DNA of 64,000 nucleotides. It comes from Actimicrobium sp. CCC2.4 (lineage in GTDB: Bacteria > Pseudomonadota > Gammaproteobacteria > Burkholderiales > Burkholderiaceae_D). The position numbers were made by a program, and so were the translations under genes. The stretch is taken from NCBI RefSeq assembly GCF_034347385.1, contig NZ_CP133777.1:3968001-4032000 (forward strand), in the 5' to 3' direction. How positions within the stretch are numbered: the stretch's first letter is position 1; every line of letters starts with the position of its first letter. Shown piece after piece: positions 54,490 to 62,959 of the stretch. The notes under the pieces were generated by a model. It was not told the origin of the DNA. It saw only the letters and a list, made by a program, of their open reading frames with translations, and did not search any database.

Positions 54490-56412
54490 CTATTTCACCG
54501 CCCGAATCTTCCGCTCAACCCTGTTCTGCGCATTCCACACAAAATCAGCAATCCCGCACTGCGGCGCATACTCCTGCACGATCTGCAGCAGCAACGCGCG
54601 CACCGCCTCATGATCAAATTGCACGCAGGCGGTATCGAGCCTGGTCAGCGCGACCTGCAACTCTTCCCACGGCAATTCTGCCTCCTGCGCCCGCAGGATC
54701 AACGGATGGCCGGTGCCGATGACGTTATCGCTGATCAGCAATTCTTCGTACAGTTTTTCACCGGGACGCAGCCCCACAAAATCAATATGGATCGTTCCAT
54801 CCGGAGCCTGATCGCTGTGGACCTCCAGTCCGCTCAGATGCACCATCCGCTTGGCCAGATCGACGATCTTGACCGGGTCCCCCATGTCGAGCACAAACAC
54901 ATCGCCGCCCTCGCCGATGGCACCCGCCTGCAATACCAGCTGCGCCGCTTCGGTGATCGTCATGAAATACCGCGTGATATCGGGATGGGTGATCGTCACC
55001 GGCCCGCCGTTCATGATCTGCTTGCGAAAAAGCGGCACCACCGACCCCGACGAACCCAGCACATTGCCAAAGCGCACCATGCAAAACCGGGTCTTGTCCT
55101 GCGTCCTCGAAAACGCTTGCAGGATCAGCTCGGCCATCCGCTTGGTCGCCCCCATCACATTGGTCGGGCGCACTGCCTTGTCGGTTGAAATCAACACGAA
55201 GCACGACACGCCGGCAGCAATCGCCGTGCGCGCCAGATGCAGGGTCCCGAAGACATTGTTGCGGATTCCTTCGATCGGATTGTGCTCGACCAGTGGCACA
55301 TGCTTATAGGCCGCCGCGTGATACACCGTCTCTATGCGGTAGGCCCGCATGACCTGCAGACACTTGGCCGCATCGAGCACAGAACCCAGAAAGGGAATCA
55401 GCTCGAGCTCGATCTCCAGAGATTTCTTTAACGAATTCAATTCCTGTTCGATTGTGTACAACGCGAACTCGGACAGCTCGAACAGGATCAGCCGTGACGG
55501 CCGTTGCCGCAGTATTTGCCGGCACAATTCGGAACCGATCGAACCGCCCGCACCGGTGACCATCACCGATTTCCCGGTAATGCATTTCGCCATCAGTTCC
55601 TGCATCGGCTCGACGGCATCGCGCCCGAGCAAGTCCTCGATCTCGATTTCGCGCACGTCCTGCACTTGGGCAAGGCCGCTGATCAGGCTTTTGAACGGCG
55701 GCGTTACCAGCGTCCTGATCTTCAGCGGTTCGAGCTTGTCCAGGATACGGCGCTGGCTCCCCTTCGACAGCGAAGGCATCGCCAGCAATATCTTGGTGAT
55801 TTGCATGTCGGCGACCAGCTCCGGCAATGCATCCGGCGCATAGACACGAATCCCGGCGACGGTCGAACCTTGCAGTTCTTGCTTGTCATCGATGAACGCG
55901 ACCGGACGATATTCGTTCGAATTCGCCAGCGCAATCGCCAGCTGATTACCTGCCGATCCAGCCCCATAAATCGCAACCCGCATGCCACCAGCCACGCCAC
56001 TGACCAGCATGAAGTAACCGCGCGCCAGAAAGCGGCCCGCCGCAACGTACATGATCGTGGTGATCCAGTAGATGCCAAATACCCCGCGCGAGATACCGTT
56101 CATGCCGGTGGTGAACACGACCAGCATGACCAGCAAAATGACGGACAGCGTTACGCCCACGGCCACTGCGTACATGATGCGATGGTCGATGAAACGGATG
56201 ACAGCGCGGTACAGACCGAGCTTGATGAAAATCGGAAGGGAAATCAGGGGAGCGAGCACGATCAGCCAGAGGTACGGCTGCACGACGGCCATCGAAAAAC
56301 TATCGTAGCGCAGCCAGATCGCCAGGCAAAAGGTCAGCGGCAGGCACAACAGATCGACCAAAACGAACAAGATCTTTTTTTGCAGACGAGAAAAATCAGA
56401 CAGCTTCATCAT
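54490..56412 (-). CDS. Membrane nucleoside-diphosphate-sugar 4,6-dehydratase (WbpM/CapD/PglF type)
   Basis: The 640-aa protein has four N-terminal membrane helices (~1-125), a first nucleotide-binding region (YGAGSAGNQLA), and a C-terminal SDR domain with TGAGGSIGSELCRQIL and TDKAVRPTNVMGATKR, where Met replaces the usual catalytic Tyr as in WbpM-type enzymes. It likely converts UDP-GlcNAc to the 4-keto-6-deoxy sugar, first step to residues such as QuiNAc, FucNAc or bacillosamine. Start 56412 (MMKLSDF) is the first ATG. It is the last gene of the polysaccharide operon; its 3' end is duplicated at 52741. Confidence 0.92.
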   Translation of the reverse strand: MMKLSDFSRLQKKILFVLVDLLCLPLTFCLAIWLRYDSFSMAVVQPYLWLIVLAPLISLPIFIKLGLYRAVIRFIDHRIMYAVAVGVTLSVILLVMLVVFTTGMNGISRGVFGIYWITTIMYVAAGRFLARGYFMLVSGVAGGMRVAIYGAGSAGNQLAIALANSNEYRPVAFIDDKQELQGSTVAGIRVYAPDALPELVADMQITKILLAMPSLSKGSQRRILDKLEPLKIRTLVTPPFKSLISGLAQVQDVREIEIEDLLGRDAVEPMQELMAKCITGKSVMVTGAGGSIGSELCRQILRQRPSRLILFELSEFALYTIEQELNSLKKSLEIELELIPFLGSVLDAAKCLQVMRAYRIETVYHAAAYKHVPLVEHNPIEGIRNNVFGTLHLARTAIAAGVSCFVLISTDKAVRPTNVMGATKRMAELILQAFSRTQDKTRFCMVRFGNVLGSSGSVVPLFRKQIMNGGPVTITHPDITRYFMTITEAAQLVLQAGAIGEGGDVFVLDMGDPVKIVDLAKRMVHLSGLEVHSDQAPDGTIHIDFVGLRPGEKLYEELLISDNVIGTGHPLILRAQEAELPWEELQVALTRLDTACVQFDHEAVRALLLQIVQEYAPQCGIADFVWNAQNRVERKIRAVK

Positions 56413-56514
56413 GGTGAGCAACCCGGAAAATGGACAACTGGCATTGAGCTGCAGACATAGTTATTTGAGCGGGATGACAATCACCCACTTCGGAAAATCA
56501 GGCTAGCAGCTTAA

Positions 56515-57075
56515 TCAATGTGTAACACCATCTTTGCGAATAACTTTCAAAAAAGTCCGGAAAATGATGATCAGATCGAATCGGAAGGATTGATGCGTCA
56601 GGTAAAACTTGTCGAGCATGACCTTCTCCGGAATCGGCAATTCATCCCTGCCGTTAATCTGCGCCCAGCCTGTTAGCCCCGGTAATATCTTGTCGATCCC
56701 GTGTTCGGTACGTAATGCGATCAGGTCAAACTGATTAAACAATGCCGGACGAGGACCGACGAAACTCATGTCGCCGACAAGGATACTCCACAGCTGTGGC
56801 AATTCATCGAGACTTGACTTGCGCAAGAAGGAGCCGATCGGGGTAAGAAACTGATCGGGGTCAGTCAGCAGGTGGGTAGCGACGGCAGGGGTGCCCACAC
56901 GCATGGTGCGGAATTTAGGCATGCGGAAGAGTTTGTTGTGGCGGCCGACGCGGTCGGACCAGTACAACACCGGACCCGCTGAAGTAAGCTTGATCGCAAT
57001 TGCCAGCAATGTGGCGGGAATGAATAAAGCCAGAAAAGCGAGTAATGCCAAACCAATATCAAATGATCGCTTCAT
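56515..57075 (-). CDS. Initiating sugar transferase (WcaJ/WbpL-like bacterial sugar transferase)
   Basis: From the ATG at 57075 the product is 186 aa: one N-terminal membrane segment ([20 protein letters not shown]), [21 protein letters not shown] and DMSFVGPRP, the signature of PF02397 monotopic phosphoglycosyl transferases. It should move a sugar-1-phosphate to undecaprenyl phosphate and begin repeat-unit synthesis; UppP at 21005 recycles the carrier. It overlaps the epimerase stop by 4 bp (ATGA). Confidence 0.93.
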   Translation of the reverse strand: MKRSFDIGLALLAFLALFIPATLLAIAIKLTSAGPVLYWSDRVGRHNKLFRMPKFRTMRVGTPAVATHLLTDPDQFLTPIGSFLRKSSLDELPQLWSILVGDMSFVGPRPALFNQFDLIALRTEHGIDKILPGLTGWAQINGRDELPIPEKVMLDKFYLTHQSFRFDLIIIFRTFLKVIRKDGVTH

Positions 57076-58025
57076 GAATTCGACGGGTAGTAACGCGAAA
57101 GGAAATCGGCAACCGTTTTGTCGATCGCATCCTGAACACTGATTACGGGATGCCATCCCAACAGAGATTTTGTCGATGTGATGTCAACTTGCAAAGAATC
57201 CAGCAACCTGCTCGCCTCCTGCGACCGCCCGGCTAGCGTAGCAATAAAAGAAACTACCGAGGCTGGCAAAGGAAATAACCGGGCAGGCTTTCCCATCGCC
57301 TTCGCCAGCATCCGCAACAGATCGGGCGTACTCAAGTCGGCATCATCAGAAACACAAAGAGTATTTCCGGCGGCCGCCGGATGAACACAGCAGACAATCA
57401 ACAGGTCGGCGAGATTTTCTACGGCAACCATGCTGCGCTTGTTCCGGATCGCGGACAACGGAAGAGGAAGTCCCGCATGCACGAATTGCAACAACCTTAA
57501 AAAGTTGGCACGGACACCAGGGCCATAGACGAGCGGCGGGCGAACAATAACAAGCTCCAAACCTGTCTTCCGAGCCAGTTCTCGTAATGCTATTTCAGCC
57601 TCGTATTTCGAAATACCGTAAGCATCAAGCGGATTGGGAATATCAAACGAAGAAAATGGATTGGCCGATGTCGACTCACCGTTGACTTTAATGCTGCTGA
57701 CATAAACGAATCGCCGCACTCCTGCGTCACTAGTTTGACGGGCAAGGTTCAGCGTCGCGTCCACGTTTATCAATCGAAAAGCAGCCAATGAATCAGACTT
57801 CGACTCCGTCATTACATGAACACGGGCAGCAAGGTGGATGACAGCATCACAACCATTAAGTGAATTGCCCCAATCCGTTTTCGACAACAAGTTACCGATA
57901 GGAACATCGGAAGGCTGGCTCTTGGTTCGTGTGGTCGACACAATTTCATGATGCCGCAATCGCAACATCTCGCAAACTGCACGTCCAACAAAGCCGTTAG
58001 CACCTGTTATTAATATTTTTGCCAC
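57072..58025 (-). CDS. NAD-dependent sugar epimerase/dehydratase
   Basis: From the GTG at 58025 the protein begins VAKILITGANGFVGRAV, with the Rossmann GxxGxxG loop; an earlier GTG at 58052 is possible. Further marks are HLAARVHV, the catalytic YGISKYEAE (YxxxK) and RPPLVYGPGVRANFL. It is 317 aa and resembles UDP-GlcNAc/UDP-QuiNAc 4-epimerases or reductases that accompany WbpL/WcaJ-type transferases. It likely makes the sugar used by the adjacent initiating transferase. Confidence 0.9.
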   Translation of the reverse strand: MAKILITGANGFVGRAVCEMLRLRHHEIVSTTRTKSQPSDVPIGNLLSKTDWGNSLNGCDAVIHLAARVHVMTESKSDSLAAFRLINVDATLNLARQTSDAGVRRFVYVSSIKVNGESTSANPFSSFDIPNPLDAYGISKYEAEIALRELARKTGLELVIVRPPLVYGPGVRANFLRLLQFVHAGLPLPLSAIRNKRSMVAVENLADLLIVCCVHPAAAGNTLCVSDDADLSTPDLLRMLAKAMGKPARLFPLPASVVSFIATLAGRSQEASRLLDSLQVDITSTKSLLGWHPVISVQDAIDKTVADFLSRYYPSNS

Positions 58026-58136
58026 AGCTAAACCCAAAAAAACTCGCGCCACGAGATTAATTAATCTATAAACAAATCGTTATTGAACAATAAATTTTAT
58101 AAATATTAATCGTAAAAAAATTAAATATTTTTTTTA

Positions 58137-59309
58137 TCAAGAAAATTTTTTTTCAATATGTTTCGGTCGAACCTCATTATATAAATTTAAATAATTCAAG
58201 CCAAGAGCATTACCGGAAAAAAACTTTTCATATCGAGCACGCGCAGCATTACCCATCTTTAATGCCAATACTTCGTCCTCGAGCAAACGGTTACAAGCGT
58301 ACGCAAATTCGTCAGGTGATTCGGGAGAAACAACAAATCCGGTCTGTTCATTTAGATTCACATAGGACGTGCCGGACCCGACCTCACAACAAACCATCGG
58401 CTTGCCAAACATTGCAGCCTCCACCAATACCATTCCGAACGCCTCCGACCGGACATGAGACGGTAAAACTAATGCGCGACAACGATTTAACAGAGCAATT
58501 TTCTCGATATTGCTAACCTGCCCGGCAAATATGATGTTCGAAACATCAAGCGACTGCGCAAGATTTTTCAGCGCGACCTTTTCCGGCCCAGATCCGGCAA
58601 TCACGATCGTCCCGGATATCGCTTTCGCAGCTTGAACTAGGGTATGCAGACCCTTGTAATAGCGCAACACTCCCAATGACAACAGGAAAGGCTGGTCGCC
58701 AATAGGGAGGCGGGAAAGCACATCATCAGAGCTGCCGACGGCCTCGCCTCTGTAATCGACAATACCCAACGGAATCACCCGCAAACGAGAACCGACTACG
58801 GAGCTATTCAGCACCACGCTCGTCTTCGCGTAGGCAGGCGACGTTGCCACTATCACCGACATCGCTTTTAACATGCGCCGCATTAGCGGTGCATAAAAAA
58901 CCCCTAACAACTTCTGACGAACAATGTCCGAATGGTACGTCATCACCGATGGTTTGCCGCGACCTGCTAGCTGATGAAGGACATCTGCAAATGGCCACGG
59001 AAAATGATAATGAACGACATCTGCCCAAGCCAACAGCTTGCGAAAACGACGAAAAGCATCGACCCCACCCAAATCACAAGAGGCAGGTGCGATCACTGAT
59101 CGCGCGCGAACAACCTCCCCTTCCGGCGCGTTGATCGAATGAGGATCAGGCTGAGGAGAAAGTACAAAAATTTTTGCCTCGACGCCAAGCGCTGAAGTGG
59201 CAAGACAAATTTGCCGAATTGCCTCTTGCAAGCCGCCAGGAGGGTCCGGGAAATAGGTTCTATAAACATGAAGAACACGCAGAGGTGGATTGTTCTCAGT
59301 CAATATCAA
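58137..59309 (-). CDS. Glycosyltransferase, GT4-like (GT-B fold)
   Basis: This 390-aa protein has the GT4 pattern: N-terminal FPDPPGGLQEAI loop, a middle LSLGVLRYYKGLHTLVQA acceptor/donor boundary, and EAFGMVLVEAAMFGKP with the E-x7-E donor-binding signature. It would add one sugar to the lipid-linked oligosaccharide at the cytoplasmic face. No ATG is available at the 5' end; a TTG at 59309 or 59303 is the likely start. The 58026-58136 interval downstream is very AT-rich and contains no gene. Confidence 0.88.
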   Translation of the reverse strand: MILTENNPPLRVLHVYRTYFPDPPGGLQEAIRQICLATSALGVEAKIFVLSPQPDPHSINAPEGEVVRARSVIAPASCDLGGVDAFRRFRKLLAWADVVHYHFPWPFADVLHQLAGRGKPSVMTYHSDIVRQKLLGVFYAPLMRRMLKAMSVIVATSPAYAKTSVVLNSSVVGSRLRVIPLGIVDYRGEAVGSSDDVLSRLPIGDQPFLLSLGVLRYYKGLHTLVQAAKAISGTIVIAGSGPEKVALKNLAQSLDVSNIIFAGQVSNIEKIALLNRCRALVLPSHVRSEAFGMVLVEAAMFGKPMVCCEVGSGTSYVNLNEQTGFVVSPESPDEFAYACNRLLEDEVLALKMGNAARARYEKFFSGNALGLNYLNLYNEVRPKHIEKKFS

Positions 59310-59337
59310 CTTTCAAATCAAACTGAACATCAATTAT

Positions 59338-60231
59338 TTAACACGCATCATGTTTGGGCACTATAGATCCTGTGTGCGGATGGATGTTAGAGGCAAAAAA
59401 GTCATTGAAATGTTGTTGCCACAATGTAGAAACCATTTCCATCTTAAAAATTAAATCTGGAGTAAATTCTCCTTTGAAATCTGCTTCGAGTATTTGAGAG
59501 CGCATCCGATCATAAAGTATTTTTTCATAATCGGTAACACAATAGGATAACAATTTATTGTCATCTATTGGATATGAAATATATTTCCAACCTGATGTTA
59601 TTGAAAGAAAGGTACTGAAAAGTCGCTCAATAATAAACGGAAGAAAAGGGGTAGGACTAGTATGCCCTGTTTCCTTCATAACAGCGCGAGTTACAGTATG
59701 CTCCGGATTATTTTCTAAAAACTCCGCTATTGGCAGTAGCCAGCCTCCCACAAAACCTGTCCAAAACTTCTCCGAACCTACCCAAAAATTCGAATATAGC
59801 AAAATGTTCGGACCATGCCTAGGTACAAGTTTTAAATTAATATCCAATTTACAAACGTCAAATAATTTTTGAGCCAGAGTACAGAGCCCAGGATGCGCAA
59901 TTTCACCCTGCATCCAAACGTTAAATGACCAGTATGCTATTTGAGGAAACGGATTTATAAAATAAACGTCATAACCTGGGTTGTCGTGAATTAAATTCAA
60001 AAATTCAGTAGAACTTATTTTGCACTTTAAGGAAAATTTCGGAGAAAAAACCCCGGTTTGACTCTTGTTCCTATACATACCGTTACGATAAATCTCCAAG
60101 AATATTTGAAACTCACGCCAATCAGGACGACTATTTTCTAAACGAATTAAAGGCGAAAAGTTTTTATCGGAGATAGATTGATCAATCCGGTAAATTGGCT
60201 CATAAATAGATACAGAAAGATTTTTATTCAT
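59338..60231 (-). CDS. Unrecognised 297-aa protein in the polysaccharide cluster
   Basis: I do not recognise a family. The protein starts MNKNLSVSIYEPIYRID and is rich in Phe, Tyr, Trp and Asn, with no membrane segment clear enough to call. Features include YDVYFINPFPQIAYWSFNVW and WVGSEKFWTGFVGGWLLPIAEF. Such patterns can occur in glycosyltransferase-like proteins of AT-rich O-antigen or capsule loci, but this is not proof. ATG 60231 is chosen over TTG 60243. Confidence 0.7.
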   Translation of the reverse strand: MNKNLSVSIYEPIYRIDQSISDKNFSPLIRLENSRPDWREFQIFLEIYRNGMYRNKSQTGVFSPKFSLKCKISSTEFLNLIHDNPGYDVYFINPFPQIAYWSFNVWMQGEIAHPGLCTLAQKLFDVCKLDINLKLVPRHGPNILLYSNFWVGSEKFWTGFVGGWLLPIAEFLENNPEHTVTRAVMKETGHTSPTPFLPFIIERLFSTFLSITSGWKYISYPIDDNKLLSYCVTDYEKILYDRMRSQILEADFKGEFTPDLIFKMEMVSTLWQQHFNDFFASNIHPHTGSIVPKHDAC

Positions 60232-60310
60232 TTTTATTAACAATCAGCAATAAGAACCAAAAAATTAAATAAATGAATAAAAATTATATAAAAAATCCAT
60301 GCTACGACAC

Positions 60311-60907
60311 TTATACATGTCCAACGCGTTCAAGACAATATCGATTTAAATCATATCGCCATCGTACATTTGTGAAAGATGCGTTAGGGACAGTGAAGGA
60401 TGGATAACTAAGTTCAACCTTCATTCCAAGAAGTTTCTGAAGGATCACACTAATTGGTCCACCGTGAGCAACAATGGCTATCAGGCCAGGCTCTTGCGAA
60501 AGAGGCATTAGTATGGTGTCGACCCAATTACATACCCGAGTACTCATTTGAAAATGTGATTCCCCATCTGCGTATTCATTTTTTATATTTTTGGAAAACT
60601 CTGGATATTTCAAATTAAAATCAGCCTCTAACCAAGTTCCGAATTTTCCAGGGTTTGTCTCGGCAAGTCGTTCGTCAAACCGTATTAAATATTTTTCTGA
60701 AAATATCAATTCTGCAGTTTGTTTTGCACGCAACCAAGGACTACTAAAAATCAACGATGGCTTATTAAAATTGAAAATTTCTAACGTTTTAGCCAAATTT
60801 AAAGATTGTTGCCTACCAATCTCTGTTAATTGATCATCACGATTAGATATCAGTAAGCCTTTTGCATTTGCGTTTGATTGTCCATGGCGAATTAATAATA
60901 AATCCAT
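60311..60907 (-). CDS. Histidine phosphatase (phosphoglycerate-mutase-like)
   Basis: This 198-aa protein begins MDLLLIRHGQSNANAKGL with the RHG phosphohistidine motif; a second conserved His follows in IAIVAHGGPI, and acidic residues (RLAETNPGKF) sit where the proton donor is found. It dephosphorylates an unknown, probably small, substrate. Its location between glycosyltransferase genes suggests a role in nucleotide-sugar precursor or product trimming, which is inference. The next gene upstream ends 8 bp before it starts. Confidence 0.88.
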   Translation of the reverse strand: MDLLLIRHGQSNANAKGLLISNRDDQLTEIGRQQSLNLAKTLEIFNFNKPSLIFSSPWLRAKQTAELIFSEKYLIRFDERLAETNPGKFGTWLEADFNLKYPEFSKNIKNEYADGESHFQMSTRVCNWVDTILMPLSQEPGLIAIVAHGGPISVILQKLLGMKVELSYPSFTVPNASFTNVRWRYDLNRYCLERVGHV

Positions 60908-60915
60908 GCTTGTAC

Positions 60916-61980
60916 CTATTCAATAAATGATGAGGTTAATATTTTATGAAATACCTGTGCAGATTGGGCTAGCCCAAACCTATTTAACGTATCGTTAAAT
61001 GCATTTTCCCTCATGGTTTGACGCAATTTATCGTTAGAGTAAAGTTCCTCCATCGCAATGGTCCAGTCGTCATAATTATTACTTGCGAGGAAACCAGTGT
61101 CGAGATGAGAAATTACATTTTCATAAACTGGGGACTTGGAATAAATTCCAGGGATACCAAGGCTGCCGTAATCAATATACTTAATACAAGATTTACAGCT
61201 GTTAAAAAATAAGCTTTCGTTATCTTCACGCCCACCCAAAGGTACGATACCAAATATATAACCTGCTTGCCTTAGGGCCAGTTTATATTCGACATTACCA
61301 AGGAACCCCATTGGTTTTAATCTTGGAATTATTGACATTTCCGGAAACTCATCACCCCAAAACTCCAAAACTACTTCTGAATGTCGATTCATAAAGTCGA
61401 TAACAGCCTTGAAGAAATCTTTCCGGAAATTAATTAGTTTAATACCATCTGTATTTGAAAACAATATTTTACTAGGACTTGATTCTTCCCAACCAATTGA
61501 AATTTTTTTCGCAACATTACTATCAAACCCATTTTCTATTATTATTGAACTAGGTCGAATTCGATGTAATTTTTCTTTTAATACCTTATTTGAAACTGTA
61601 ATAAATTTTGAACTTCGAAGAAACCATATTATATTCGCTAATAAGTCATCATTCAAATTTGTTACGCTATATGTTGGGAGATCAATAATCCAATCATCAA
61701 GATCGTAAATCGTAGTTAACCCAATATTATTTGCAAGGCGCATTATTTCAATCGCACGACTCGACGTATGCTTATTAAATAAGACAGCATCGAAATTTTT
61801 CAAATGATTGATTGTTATGTCATCTTCAACGATTTGTTCCCACGTAATCATCTCGTTATTTTTCAAATATGCAAGTAACGGTCCAAAACGTGCCGATATC
61901 GAACGAGAAAGCAACTTGTCATGAGACAAGGAAACTCGCTGGACTACTAGTAATCTTGGAATTAGAGCCACTCTAAACAC
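60916..61980 (-). CDS. Glycosyltransferase-like protein (GT-B)
   Basis: This 354-aa protein has a GT4-like layout: N-terminal LLVVQRVSL, TTIYDLDDWIIDLP, a central NTDGIKLINFRKDF boundary, then MGFLGNVEYKLALRQAG and a C-terminal IKYIDYGSLGIPGIYSKSPVYENV that resembles the donor site of family 4 enzymes. It starts with GTG at 61980, overlapping the neighbouring glycosyltransferase gene by 8 bp. The sequence is AT-rich, unlike the core of the window. Confidence 0.75.
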   Translation of the reverse strand: MFRVALIPRLLVVQRVSLSHDKLLSRSISARFGPLLAYLKNNEMITWEQIVEDDITINHLKNFDAVLFNKHTSSRAIEIMRLANNIGLTTIYDLDDWIIDLPTYSVTNLNDDLLANIIWFLRSSKFITVSNKVLKEKLHRIRPSSIIIENGFDSNVAKKISIGWEESSPSKILFSNTDGIKLINFRKDFFKAVIDFMNRHSEVVLEFWGDEFPEMSIIPRLKPMGFLGNVEYKLALRQAGYIFGIVPLGGREDNESLFFNSCKSCIKYIDYGSLGIPGIYSKSPVYENVISHLDTGFLASNNYDDWTIAMEELYSNDKLRQTMRENAFNDTLNRFGLAQSAQVFHKILTSSFIE

Positions 61981-62959
61981 TTTCTTTCGCTAATATCCTG
62001 ACGAAAAGGGAACCAAAGGCCTTGGCTGTATGGCGACCAATAACTCGCTGATAAGCAGCCGATATCATATTTTCACGTTCTACCGACGATATAACGACCT
62101 GCTCAATAACTTTGGCCAAATCAACATCCGAATTTGTGGGTGCATACCATACATCATTTTCAAAGTGCTCCCGCTGCCATTCACCATCAGATAATATAAG
62201 TGATTTCTTTAATAGCGCACCCTCCAAGCTAGAACGAGCGGGGGGATCTAAACTTATCTCTACCATTAAATTACAATTAGCTATCATTGAACGTAAAAGT
62301 ACGCTACAGGGCTGTATAAATGGAAAAAATACAATCCCGGCATGAGCTTCTTTTGTACATTGAAGATAGTATTCGTAATCTCTCATTCCTCCAACAAAGA
62401 CCCCATTCATATTTAATTTATTAAGCGCTCGAATGACTTGAAGTTGATTTTTTATTGGCTCTATTAACCCCATACATAACACGAAATCTGAAACATCGGA
62501 AATCGTACAAAATACATCTAGATCAACTGGTGATAAAAATCTATCAGAGATGCCTGCAAATAAAACTCTAATTTTATTATCTTGAATCGGTATGTATTGA
62601 ATAAAATTATTTAGTTCGGATTGCGATTTAAAAATAATGATATTCGCATTATTACAAAATTCAGTTATTCTTGTAATTTCTAGATTTGAGGGCGACTCAT
62701 TCCACCAAACGTTAGGAAATAAAACCACTTTTTTATGTTTTATTAAAGCCTCTTGTACAATAGCCCATCCGTCAGGATGTACAGAAAAATGAATAATTCC
62801 GTCATAGTAATTTAATGGGCGACTACCAACTCCATAAATATCAGCTTTAACACCGTGCTCATTTAGTATCTCGGAAATCTGGACTTGCTCTGATTCACCA
62901 CCACCGCTTGTAGTGAACGCAGTACTATATGTCGTCAATAAAAATTTAAGATCCGTCAT
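61973..62959 (-). CDS. Glycosyltransferase-like protein
   Basis: The 328-aa product has TTYSTAFTTSGGGESEQ near the N-terminus, a CMGLIEPIKNQLQVIRAL boundary typical of GT-B enzymes (cf. GRLEPIKNQ), and SSLEGALLKKSLILSDG at the donor end. It lacks a full E-x7-E. It overlaps the genes on both sides (8 bp and 4 bp), so all three glycosyltransferases are translated as one operon. Confidence 0.78.
   Translation of the reverse strand: MTDLKFLLTTYSTAFTTSGGGESEQVQISEILNEHGVKADIYGVGSRPLNYYDGIIHFSVHPDGWAIVQEALIKHKKVVLFPNVWWNESPSNLEITRITEFCNNANIIIFKSQSELNNFIQYIPIQDNKIRVLFAGISDRFLSPVDLDVFCTISDVSDFVLCMGLIEPIKNQLQVIRALNKLNMNGVFVGGMRDYEYYLQCTKEAHAGIVFFPFIQPCSVLLRSMIANCNLMVEISLDPPARSSLEGALLKKSLILSDGEWQREHFENDVWYAPTNSDVDLAKVIEQVVISSVERENMISAAYQRVIGRHTAKAFGSLFVRILAKESV

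Noticed and set aside
54424-55188. 254-aa plus-strand ORF over the dehydratase 3' end
   Set aside because: Antisense shadow of a strongly conserved WbpM-type gene.
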